From Fen-1231 sp035286465 (GTDB lineage: Bacteria; Gemmatimonadota; Gemmatimonadetes; Gemmatimonadales; Gemmatimonadaceae), in NCBI GenBank assembly GCA_035286465.1, contig DATEDF010000046.1, forward strand, positions 1 through 64,000: a DNA stretch of 64,000 nucleotides, in the 5' to 3' direction. Made by a program: the position numbers and the translations under genes. Under the pieces are notes generated by a model, which was given only the letters and a program-made list of their open reading frames with translations, did no database searches and was not told where the DNA came from. The number at the start of each line of letters is the position of its first letter. Within the stretch, counting starts at the first letter, position 1. Shown piece by piece: positions 9,392 to 16,918 of this stretch.

Positions 9392-10077
9392 CGTGCGCGC
9401 GCCTGCGCCTCGACGAGCGTGCCCTTCTCGAGGTGGAGCACCACACCCGCCCGCTCCGCCGCGTGCGCGTCGTGCGTGACGATCACGATCGTCTTGCCGA
9501 ACTCCGTGTTGAGGCGCTGGAGCAGCCCGAGCACCTCCTGCGAACTCTTCGCGTCGAGCTGGCCCGTCGGCTCGTCGAGCAGGATCAGCGTCGGATCGGC
9601 CACGATCGCGCGCGCGATCGCCGTCCGCTGCTCCTGGCCGCCCGAGAGCTGGCGCGGATAGTGCTCGAGCCGGTCGTCGAGTCCCACGACGCCCAGCGCC
9701 ACGCGCACGCGCTCGTCGCGCTCCTTCCGCGAGAGATTCGTGAGCAGGAGCGGCAGCTCGACGTTCTGGAACGCGGTCAGCACCGGCAGCAAGTTGAGCT
9801 GCTGGAACACGAACCCGATGTGCCGCGCGCGCCACGGCGCGAGCGCGCCCGGCGACATCGCGCTCACCTCGGCGTCCGCGACCCGCACGCTGCCGCTCGT
9901 CGGCCGGTCGAGCCCCGCGAGGAGGTTCAGCAGCGTGGACTTCCCGGAGCCCGACGGCCCCATCAGCGCGGTGAAGCTCCCCCGCTCCACGTCGAGCGTG
10001 AGATTGGTGAAGACCTCGATGCGCTGGGAATCGCGCTGAAAGGATTTGTGGACGTCGCGGAATTCGACGAGGGACAT
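9388..10077 (-). CDS. ABC transporter ATP-binding protein (LolD/MacB-type)
   Basis: A 229-residue ATPase with all signatures in order: Walker A GPSGSGKST, Q-loop in FVFQQLNLLPVLTAF, ABC signature LSGGQEQR, Walker B LILLDEPTG with its D-loop, and the switch His in IVTHD. Length and motifs match LolD/MacB-type ATPases. The start at 10077 lies directly against a 98-bp array of 7-bp repeats, so no normal Shine-Dalgarno sequence precedes the ATG. Translation may rely on the repeat tract, on leaderless-like initiation or on readthrough from the upstream adaptor gene 143 bp away. The gene energises the two downstream permeases. Confidence 0.93.
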   Translation of the reverse strand: MSLVEFRDVHKSFQRDSQRIEVFTNLTLDVERGSFTALMGPSGSGKSTLLNLLAGLDRPTSGSVRVADAEVSAMSPGALAPWRARHIGFVFQQLNLLPVLTAFQNVELPLLLTNLSRKERDERVRVALGVVGLDDRLEHYPRQLSGGQEQRTAIARAIVADPTLILLDEPTGQLDAKSSQEVLGLLQRLNTEFGKTIVIVTHDAHAAERAGVVLHLEKGTLVEAQARAR

Positions 10078-10080
10078 CGG

Positions 10081-10178
10081 TCGAGGGTCGAGGGTCGAGG
10101 GTCGAGGGTCGAGGGTCGAGGGTCGAGAGTCGAGAGTCGAGAGTCGAGAGTCGAGAGTCGAGAGTCGAAGGTCGAGGG
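10081..10178. repeat. 7-bp tandem repeat array (TCGAGRG, 14 units)
   Basis: Fourteen head-to-tail 7-mers: six TCGAGGG, six TCGAGAG, one TCGAAGG and one TCGAGGG. The array starts three bases upstream of the ATPase start codon on the coding (minus) strand and ends about 40 bases before the stop of the adaptor gene. The two homogeneous sub-blocks indicate recent expansion by slippage. In this position, copy number would change the spacing and the 5' context of the ATPase start. Confidence 0.97.
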
Positions 10179-10220
10179 TCGGCCGCGTGCCGTGCGCCGG
10201 CCGCCTGCCACGGTCTGTCG

Positions 10221-11486
10221 TCAGGGACTCGCCAACTTAACACGCATGCCGGCGGCCGGGGTTTCAACGCCGCCCGTGAGCAGCCGCTCGCCGCCGGCGA
10301 GGCCGGAGCGGATTTCGCGGAATCCCGCGCTGACCGGTCCGGCCTGCACGGCGCGCGGCTCGAGACGGCCCTCGCGCACCAGCCAGACCTCGGATTGGCC
10401 GTTCCGCTCGCGAACAGCGGCCGCGGGCACACGGAGGCGGGGGGCGGCGCCCGCGGCGCCCGCGGCAGTCCCGCCGGCGCGCGCGAGCGTGGCCGGCTCG
10501 ATGAAATCCACGCGCGCCCCCATCTCGGGCAGAATCCGCGGATCGCGGTCCAGAATGCTCACTTTCACCTGCACCGTCGCGCGCTGGCGGTCCGCGGTCG
10601 GCACGACCTGCCGGACGCGGCCCGTGAACGCCGTGTCGGGATAGGCGTCGAGCGCGATGCGCGCCCGCTGGTTCTGCGAGACGCGCGCGATGTACGCCTC
10701 GTTCACGTCCACCTCGACCTCGAGCGTCGTGAGATCGGCCATCGTGACGACCGCGCCGCGCGTGAGCCCGCCGCCCACCGAGGGCGCCACCACCTCCCCC
10801 ACCTCGGCCTCCTTGCGGAGCACCGTGCCGGTGAACGGCGCGCGGATCACGGTGTTCTCGAAGCTCGCCTGCGCGTAGCGGCGCCCGGCGTCGGCGGCCT
10901 CGATCCGCGCCGCGAGCGCCTTCGCGCGCGCGTCCGACGTGGCGGCCTTCGTCTCGGCCGCACTCAGCTCCTGCGCGGAGACGAGCTGCGCGTTCTGCGC
11001 GCGGATGTCGCGCAGCCGGCGCGCCTCGCGCGCCAGGTTGTCGCGATCCGCCTCCGCCTCGAGCAGGTCGGCCCTCGCGCTCGCGACGTTGGCCTCCGCC
11101 TGCGTGACCTGCGCCTGATAGTCCGCATTCTCGAGCCGAGCGATCACGTCGCCCTGGCGCACGAAGGAGCCCTCGCTCACTCCAAGAAAGGCGAGGCGCC
11201 CCGGCACCTTGGCGGAGACCGAGGCGCGCGTGCGGGCGACGACGTAACCGTTCGCGGTGACGCTCGTGCCGCCTCCGTCGCCGACGCCGGCCTGGCTCGT
11301 CGCGGTGACGACCAGCGTCTGCACGGTCGGGATCGCGCGCCGCTGCACGACGAGCACCGTCGCGACCACCAGCGCGAGCGCCACGACGGCGAGAATCAGG
11401 TTGCGCCGGAGCGCACGCCGCACGCCCGGCGCCGGCGTGTCGCGCGCGATGCGGAGCTTGGAGAGATCGGGCGCGGGCGAGGTCAT
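10221..11486 (-). CDS. Periplasmic adaptor (membrane fusion) protein, HlyD/MacA-like
   Basis: A 421-residue protein. It has a short cytoplasmic N-terminus, a single helix (about residues 28-47, NLILAVVALALVVATVLVV), then the usual hairpin of beta-barrel and lipoyl halves around a coiled coil. The lipoyl motif is seen as VSEGSFVRQGDVIARLENADYQ. The coiled coil of roughly residues 125-215 is rich in Ala/Arg/Glu (QAEANVASARADLLEAEADR), and the second lipoyl half is IRAPFTGTVLRKEAEVGEVV. A barrel domain and a membrane-proximal domain follow. This is the first gene of the operon and would link the inner-membrane ABC complex to an outer-membrane exit duct, which is not encoded nearby. Confidence 0.9.
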   Translation of the reverse strand: MTSPAPDLSKLRIARDTPAPGVRRALRRNLILAVVALALVVATVLVVQRRAIPTVQTLVVTATSQAGVGDGGGTSVTANGYVVARTRASVSAKVPGRLAFLGVSEGSFVRQGDVIARLENADYQAQVTQAEANVASARADLLEAEADRDNLAREARRLRDIRAQNAQLVSAQELSAAETKAATSDARAKALAARIEAADAGRRYAQASFENTVIRAPFTGTVLRKEAEVGEVVAPSVGGGLTRGAVVTMADLTTLEVEVDVNEAYIARVSQNQRARIALDAYPDTAFTGRVRQVVPTADRQRATVQVKVSILDRDPRILPEMGARVDFIEPATLARAGGTAAGAAGAAPRLRVPAAAVRERNGQSEVWLVREGRLEPRAVQAGPVSAGFREIRSGLAGGERLLTGGVETPAAGMRVKLASP

Positions 11487-11706
11487 CCGGGCAATTTAGG
11501 CGCTGCAGCGGCGTGACGTGAAGCCGCCGCGGGGTGCGTTGTGAGCGGCTGGCGTACCCTGTCACACGGATCGCGCGGACCGCCACGGGATTGATGGCGC
11601 TTCGCTCCGAGGGTAGGGTTAGGCCGTAGCGGCAACGCGTCTCCGTTGGACCTCTCGCGTCTCCCGGCCCATCGTTCATCCGAACCAGCACGGAGGCAGC
11701 CCGAGC

Positions 11707-12147
11707 ATGCTCGTCCTGCAAGCCGTTCCCGTCCGCGACGCCGACGCCTTCAAGCTGCTGCGCGCCCGGATCCGCCAAGCGAGCACCTGGAACTGGGCCA
11801 ACAAGCGGCGCACGCGGCTGAAGCACGTGCAGCGGCCGGACGGCGGCTTCATCCAGGTGGCCGACGCCGGCGGGGTCCTCGTCGCGCACATCCACCCGAA
11901 GACGCCGAACGACCTGTTCTACCTCGCCGAGAAGTTCACCGGGCGGCTCATCGCGTGGTTCGAGCACGACCTGCTCTCGATCAACATCCAGGTCGTGCCG
12001 GAACCGGTGAAGGCGACACGAAGGAAGAGGAAGCCGGGGGTGCGGCGGCGGACGCGGCGCGTGAAGCGCACGGCGCGGCGACACACGCGGCGCGGCGCGA
12101 AGCGCGGGACGCGACGGAAGGTGAGGCGGAAGACCCGACGGCGGTAG
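11707..12147 (+). CDS. Small protein with a strongly cationic C-terminal tail
   Basis: A 146-residue protein that I do not recognise. Residues 1-97 look globular and of mixed composition (aromatic-rich in the middle: HPKTPNDLFYLAEKF, LIAWFEHDLLSINIQ). From about residue 103 the protein becomes almost entirely Arg/Lys/Thr (for example RRRTRRVKRTARRHTRRGAK), with about half the tail basic and no acidic residues. Such tails occur in histone-H1-like and other nucleic-acid-binding proteins, and could also bind anionic lipid or polyphosphate. The gene is 12 bp upstream of the ketoacyl synthase gene on the same strand, so the two are probably co-transcribed. No RBS stands out. Confidence 0.7.
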   Translation: MLVLQAVPVRDADAFKLLRARIRQASTWNWANKRRTRLKHVQRPDGGFIQVADAGGVLVAHIHPKTPNDLFYLAEKFTGRLIAWFEHDLLSINIQVVPEPVKATRRKRKPGVRRRTRRVKRTARRHTRRGAKRGTRRKVRRKTRRR

Positions 12148-12159
12148 GAGACGACGCCG

Positions 12160-13284
12160 ATGACCTGGGCCGCCATCACCGGTTGGGGCGCGTGCGTACC
12201 GCCCGCCATCCTGTCCAACGCCGACCTCTCGACGTTCCTCGACACGACCGACGAGTGGATCACCACGCGCACGGGGATGAAGGAGCGTCGCGTCTCGCAC
12301 GTCCCGGCAATCGAGCTGGCCTCGGTGGCCGCGGCGCGGGCGCTGGCGTGCGCGGGGCTGCCGGCGGCCGACGTGGACCTCATCGTCTACGGCGGGGCCA
12401 GCAACGAGGAGCTGGTGCCGAACAGCGCCTCAGGTGTGCAGTTCGCGCTGGGCGCCACGAACGCCGCGGCGATGGACCTCAACACGGTGTGCACGAGTTT
12501 CCTCTACGGCCTCGCCGCGGCCACCGCGATGATCCGCACGAGCGTGTCCAGGAACGCCGTCGTGATCGGCACCGAACTCATCAGCCGCTACATGGACTGG
12601 AGCAACCGCAACGTGGCGGTGCTCTTCGGCGACGGCTCGGCGGCGGTCGTGCTCCAGGCATCGGAGCGCGAGGAAGGCGTCATCGGCAGCGTCCTGGGGT
12701 GCGACGTGGAGGCGCGGGTATCCCTGCGCGTGCGCGGCGCGGGCCTCGGCTACGCGGGGCTCGGCATCACATATGGAGACACGATCTGGGATTTCGACGG
12801 CCAGGTGATCTTCAAGCGCGCCGTGAAGGGGATGAGCGATGCGTCCGCGCGCGTGCTCAGGGTGTGCGGCGCGACGGCCGAGCAGGTGGACCTCGTCGTG
12901 CCGCACCAGGCCAACCTCCGGATCATCGAATCCGTGGCGAAGTTCGCCGGGATCCCGATGGAGAAGGTGATGCTCACCGTGCAGAAGTACGGCAACATGA
13001 GCGCGGCGACCGTCCCCGTGGCGCTCGTGGAGGCGCTGGAGGAGGGGCGCGTGAAGCCCGGGAGCCTGATCCTCATGCCCGGCTTCGGCGGAGGGCTCAG
13101 CTTCGGGTCGCTCCTCGTGCGCTGGGGCGAACGCGTCACGCCGCTCGGGCGCGCCGACCGCGCGCTCCCGCCGTGCACCCGGACGGCGCTGGAGATGGTG
13201 AACGAGATCCGGGCCACGCAGGATCCGCACGGGCGCTCGTTGAAGGGACTGATGGCACCGGAGTTCGTGGAGCAGAGGCGCTAG
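12160..13284 (+). CDS. 3-oxoacyl-ACP synthase III-like enzyme (KAS III family)
   Basis: A 374-residue thiolase-fold condensing enzyme with the complete KAS III triad: Cys111 in NTVCTSFLYG, His249 in VPHQANLRI and Asn279 in YGNMSAA. The N-terminal motif DEWITTRTGMKERR, which contacts CoA in FabH, is also present. It carries a C-terminal extension of about 45 residues beyond the usual end (after SFGSLLVRWG), making it longer than FabH (about 317). The extension and the hydrolase neighbour suggest a specialised role, for example starter-unit condensation or an acyl-transfer step, but housekeeping FabH activity cannot be excluded. It sits in a run of three closely spaced genes. Confidence 0.87.
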   Translation: MTWAAITGWGACVPPAILSNADLSTFLDTTDEWITTRTGMKERRVSHVPAIELASVAAARALACAGLPAADVDLIVYGGASNEELVPNSASGVQFALGATNAAAMDLNTVCTSFLYGLAAATAMIRTSVSRNAVVIGTELISRYMDWSNRNVAVLFGDGSAAVVLQASEREEGVIGSVLGCDVEARVSLRVRGAGLGYAGLGITYGDTIWDFDGQVIFKRAVKGMSDASARVLRVCGATAEQVDLVVPHQANLRIIESVAKFAGIPMEKVMLTVQKYGNMSAATVPVALVEALEEGRVKPGSLILMPGFGGGLSFGSLLVRWGERVTPLGRADRALPPCTRTALEMVNEIRATQDPHGRSLKGLMAPEFVEQRR

Positions 13285-13291
13285 GTCGCTC

Positions 13292-14983
13292 GTGATCGAA
13301 CCCAATCTCGAGGCGAGGATGCGCGACGGCGTCGTGCTCCGCGGCGACCTCTATCGGCCTGATGGCGACGCGGCGGACACCCGACGTCCTGTGCTCCTCC
13401 AGCGCACGCCGTACGGGAAGGGCGGCGCCGGAGGGGGCGGTCGTGGCCCGAACAACTTCATGCAGAAGGCGCTCGCGCGCGGTTACGCCGTGTTCGTGCA
13501 GGACGTGCGCGGCCGCTACGCCTCCGACGGCACGTTCGATCCCTACCGCCAGGAGGGGCGCGATGGATTCGACACTGTCGAGTGGATCGCCGCGCAAGCG
13601 TGGTCGAACGGCACGATCGGCACGTACGGACTGTCGTACCCCGGTGCTACCCAGTGGCAGCTCGCCGTCGAGAGCCCGCCACACCTGGCCTGCATCTTCC
13701 CCGCGATGACCTACTCATCAGCGCGCGAGTTCATCTACTTCGGCGGCGCGTTCGACATGTCGTGGATCCCGTACCTCATCCAGAACATCGCGCCCGACAT
13801 CCGGCGGCGCCTCAATCTCCCGGTGCCGCAGGGCCAGGCCGATCGCGCCGGGCGCGACGCCGCCGCGAAGGCCGCCCTCTGGCACGTGCCGCTGAATGAC
13901 CTCGCCGACCTCAGGGACGCGTGCCCGTTCTACTACGAGTGGCTCGATCACCCTGACGACGGCGACTACTGGGACTACGCCGACATCGAGGGGAAGTACG
14001 ACCGCGTGAAGGTGCCGGCGTACAACTTCAGCGGCTGGCACGACGAGGGGTACGGACCGAACGGTGCGGTGCGCAACTTCGTGGGCGCACGCCGCCGCGG
14101 CTCCGCCGCGGCGCGAGCGGCGCGACTCATGATCGGTCCGTGGACGCACGGCGGGCAATCGCGCAGCCGCTTCGGCGACCGCGACTTCGGCCCCGATGCC
14201 GCCATCGCGTACGACGACCTCGTGCTCGCCTGGAACGACCTGCACCTGAGGGGCGTAGACAGCGACCAGTTCTCAAAACAGCCCGCGGTGCGCGTGTTCA
14301 CGATGGGAAGCAATCGCTGGCGCACCGCCGACACGTGGCCGATACCCAACACGCGATACGAAACGTGGTTCCTGCGCGGCGGTGCGCGGCTCTCCACCGA
14401 GGCGCCGGCGCCGGCCGAGGGGTCGGTCGGGTACACGTACGATCCCGCCGACCCGGTGGTGGACCCGCACGGCGGTCCGTACGCCGGCGTGCTCGGCCCG
14501 TTCGACCAGCGGGAGGTCGCCCAGCGCAAGGATGTACTTGTGTTCAGGAGCGATCCGCTTGCCGACGACCTCGAGGTCACGGGGAACATCGAGATCCGGC
14601 TCTGGATCGCGTCGAGCGCACCCGATACCGACTTCCACGTGCACCTGCTCGACGAGGAGCCCGACGGCCGCGCGTGGAACCTGATGAGCCCCACGGTGGC
14701 CGCGATCCGCACCCGCTATCGCAACGACGAGCGCCGGCCCGAGCTGATGACGCCGGGACAACCGTACGAGCTCACCTTCCGGCTCCCCATCACGAGCAAC
14801 TGCTTTCTGCGCGGACATCGCGTCCGTGTGCACGTGACGAGCAGCTTCTTTCCGCACCTGGACCGGAACCCGAACACCGGGCGCCCCGTGCCGGCCGAAG
14901 GGCGGCTCGTGCCGGCCCGGCAGACCGTGTATCATGACGCGCGATGGCCGTCGCGGTTGATCCTCCCCGTGGTTCGCGCGTGA
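13292..14983 (+). CDS. CocE/NonD-family hydrolase (X-Pro dipeptidyl-peptidase-like)
   Basis: A 563-residue protein starting with GTG at 13292, seven bases after the stop of the synthase gene. The alpha/beta hydrolase core shows the family nucleophile in GLSYPGATQ (Ser115), preceded by QDVRGRYASDG, and a catalytic His in GPWTHGG (His286). The C-terminal third is the jelly-roll domain of this family, with DPLADDLEVTGNIEIRLWIASSAPDTDFHVHL. No signal peptide is seen, so the enzyme is probably cytoplasmic. Members cleave acyl esters (cocaine esterase), alpha-amino acid esters or Xaa-Pro dipeptides. The natural substrate here is unknown. Confidence 0.9.
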   Translation: MIEPNLEARMRDGVVLRGDLYRPDGDAADTRRPVLLQRTPYGKGGAGGGGRGPNNFMQKALARGYAVFVQDVRGRYASDGTFDPYRQEGRDGFDTVEWIAAQAWSNGTIGTYGLSYPGATQWQLAVESPPHLACIFPAMTYSSAREFIYFGGAFDMSWIPYLIQNIAPDIRRRLNLPVPQGQADRAGRDAAAKAALWHVPLNDLADLRDACPFYYEWLDHPDDGDYWDYADIEGKYDRVKVPAYNFSGWHDEGYGPNGAVRNFVGARRRGSAAARAARLMIGPWTHGGQSRSRFGDRDFGPDAAIAYDDLVLAWNDLHLRGVDSDQFSKQPAVRVFTMGSNRWRTADTWPIPNTRYETWFLRGGARLSTEAPAPAEGSVGYTYDPADPVVDPHGGPYAGVLGPFDQREVAQRKDVLVFRSDPLADDLEVTGNIEIRLWIASSAPDTDFHVHLLDEEPDGRAWNLMSPTVAAIRTRYRNDERRPELMTPGQPYELTFRLPITSNCFLRGHRVRVHVTSSFFPHLDRNPNTGRPVPAEGRLVPARQTVYHDARWPSRLILPVVRA

Positions 14984-15022
14984 GCAGAGGCGCCTGATTC
15001 GGAAGCGAGGGCGCGTCGCCGC

Positions 15023-16879
15023 TCACGGCCAGCGGTACGTGCGCGTCGCACTGACGCCGCTCAGCACCGCCGTCACCGTGATCGTGTCCGTGACTCCCGA
15101 TTCGCCGGGCGGAACGGTGAAGGTGATTACGCCGGACGCATTCGTGCGCAGGCGGGCGCTGTCGAAATAGCCGTCGGTGCCGCTCACCGTATAGGCCACC
15201 GTCACGCCTTGAATGGCCGGTGTGATCACGGCGGTGTTGTTCGCCCCCCACGCGGGGAGCGTGATCGCGGTGACGGTGCTCGCCGCCGCGGGATCCGTCG
15301 CGCGCGCCGCGGCGATGTCCTGACCCTTCGAGATGGCCTCCGCGGTGACGAGCCGCTGCGCGTCGGCGTTCGCGGCCGCCGCCTCCTTTGCGGCGAGCAG
15401 CGCGTCCGAGGCGCCCAAGCCGGTCGCCGCGATCACTTGCTGAACGGCGACGAGCGCCCGTGGCGTCGCGAAGGAACAGCCTTTCTCGCTCGTCACGTTC
15501 GACGAAGCGTCGGGCATCTTGACGAAATCGGGATCACCGGGCGCATCGTTGGCACCCGCATAGGTGAAGTCCGTCGCGCCGACAACGAGCACGTTCTGCC
15601 GGAGAATCGGCCCGAGTCGCGGGTCGCTGCGAATGGTGCTGAGCAAGGACGCAATCGGCGCGTTGTTGTTCCCGGCGCAGATGCCCACGACGAGATTCTG
15701 GCGCGCACTCGCGGGCAAACTCGAGATCGCGAGCAGGAAGTTCTTGAACGTTCCCAGCCACTGACGCCGGAGCGTCGCCTGCTCCGCCGCGGTCATCAAG
15801 CTCCAGTCAACGGAACCGCTTCCGCTGATCACCACGGTTCCGTACGTCGAGAGGTTGACGAGCCGGTCGGCTCCGCCGCTCGCGGCGCCGACGGCCAGGA
15901 GATGCTGCACCGTCACACCCAGCGCGGCCGTCCCCGGGGTCGGGCCGGCATCGGACAGGCAGTTCGCGGTGCCTCCTCCGGCCGCCCCGACCGTCGCTAC
16001 GACCGCGGTCCCGTGCGAGCCCGAGCAGTCATCAATCACCGTGACGGCAGGCGCGGAGGCGGCGAGCGCCGGGAGCGTGTTCTCCGGAGGCACCGCGAGT
16101 GAACCGTAGGTCGTGGCCAGATGCGGCAGGGCGAGAACCGTTCGAGCATCCGCGCTCACCGCCGTGATGAACGCGGACTCGCCCCCGGCCGGCGTGCCGA
16201 CCAGGTAGTACGCCATCTGCGGCGCCTGGCCGAGGATCAATCCACCGTTCGCGCGAATCAGCGCGTTCGCCCCCACTTCCGTGGTTCCGTTAGCGAAGAA
16301 GAGTTGCACCTGGCCCGGGAAGGCGGTCACCGAGACGCCTTGTCCCGCCTCCACATACGTCACGCTCGCCGGCGTTGGATACGCACCCGAGAAGGCGACG
16401 GCGCCGGCGAGCAAGTCTGGCTTCCCGTCGGCGGGGTCTGTCGCGACGGCGGTGAATGTCACCGCCGGGAGAGTTCCGGCCGTTGCGGTCACGCGGTTCG
16501 CTCCCGCGGTCGCGCCCGTCGTCCAGCCGCCGAGCGTCGCGATTCCGGATGAGCCGCTCTTCGCCGCGGCGCCGCTGATGGCCCCGCCGCCGGCAGTGAT
16601 GGCGAAGGTCACGTCGGCGCCGTTGATCACGGCGCCGTTCGCGTCTTTCACGATCACGGCCGGCAGCGCCCACACGGCCGCGCCCGTGCGCACCACCTGA
16701 TACGCGCCCGCGGTGACGGTGATCGAAGCGGGAGGCGGCGGCGCGGGCGTTGTTGGCGTGGTCGGCGTGGTCGGCGTGGTCGGTGTGCTCCCCTTGTCAC
16801 CTCCGCCGCCACAGGCGATCGCGGTGACCACCGCAAAGCCGTTGAAGACCCGCAGGACGTACGACCGCCGCATCATCAT
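15023..16879 (-). CDS. Subtilase-like (S8) lipoprotein with Ig-like domains
   Basis: A 618-residue protein starting at the first of three consecutive ATGs, with GGAG upstream. A signal peptide with lipobox (VTAIACGGGG) is followed by a Thr/Pro tandem linker (TPTTPTTPTTP) and a bacterial Ig-like (Big_1 type) domain (residues of roughly 55-165). The peptidase-like region shows Asp283/Asp284 and His289 in VIDDCSGSHGTAVV, an oxyanion-type GICAGNNN, and Ser469 in GCSFATP. A second Ig-like domain ends the protein. The Asp-His distance is only five or six residues, much shorter than in typical subtilases, and Cys replaces the usual Thr before Ser469. Activity is therefore uncertain. It is divergent from the M28 peptidase gene with very little space between them. 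Confidence 0.7.
   Translation of the reverse strand: MMMRRSYVLRVFNGFAVVTAIACGGGGDKGSTPTTPTTPTTPTTPAPPPPASITVTAGAYQVVRTGAAVWALPAVIVKDANGAVINGADVTFAITAGGGAISGAAAKSGSSGIATLGGWTTGATAGANRVTATAGTLPAVTFTAVATDPADGKPDLLAGAVAFSGAYPTPASVTYVEAGQGVSVTAFPGQVQLFFANGTTEVGANALIRANGGLILGQAPQMAYYLVGTPAGGESAFITAVSADARTVLALPHLATTYGSLAVPPENTLPALAASAPAVTVIDDCSGSHGTAVVATVGAAGGGTANCLSDAGPTPGTAALGVTVQHLLAVGAASGGADRLVNLSTYGTVVISGSGSVDWSLMTAAEQATLRRQWLGTFKNFLLAISSLPASARQNLVVGICAGNNNAPIASLLSTIRSDPRLGPILRQNVLVVGATDFTYAGANDAPGDPDFVKMPDASSNVTSEKGCSFATPRALVAVQQVIAATGLGASDALLAAKEAAAANADAQRLVTAEAISKGQDIAAARATDPAAASTVTAITLPAWGANNTAVITPAIQGVTVAYTVSGTDGYFDSARLRTNASGVITFTVPPGESGVTDTITVTAVLSGVSATRTYRWP
16755..16785. repeat. 9-bp tandem repeat encoding the TPT linker
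   Basis: Consecutive copies of GGCGTGGTC lie within the subtilase-like gene just after its lipobox. On the minus strand they encode the Thr-Pro-Thr units of the surface linker. Copy number is likely variable between strains and would change only the linker length. Confidence 0.75.
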
Positions 16880-16918
16880 GAGGAAGCTCCGTTGCCGTCA
16901 TCGCCGGTGGGACGTAGT

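Noticed and set aside
10081..10178. 7-bp repeats as a CRISPR array
   Set aside because: The units are contiguous with no spacers and are far shorter than CRISPR repeats, and no cas gene is near.
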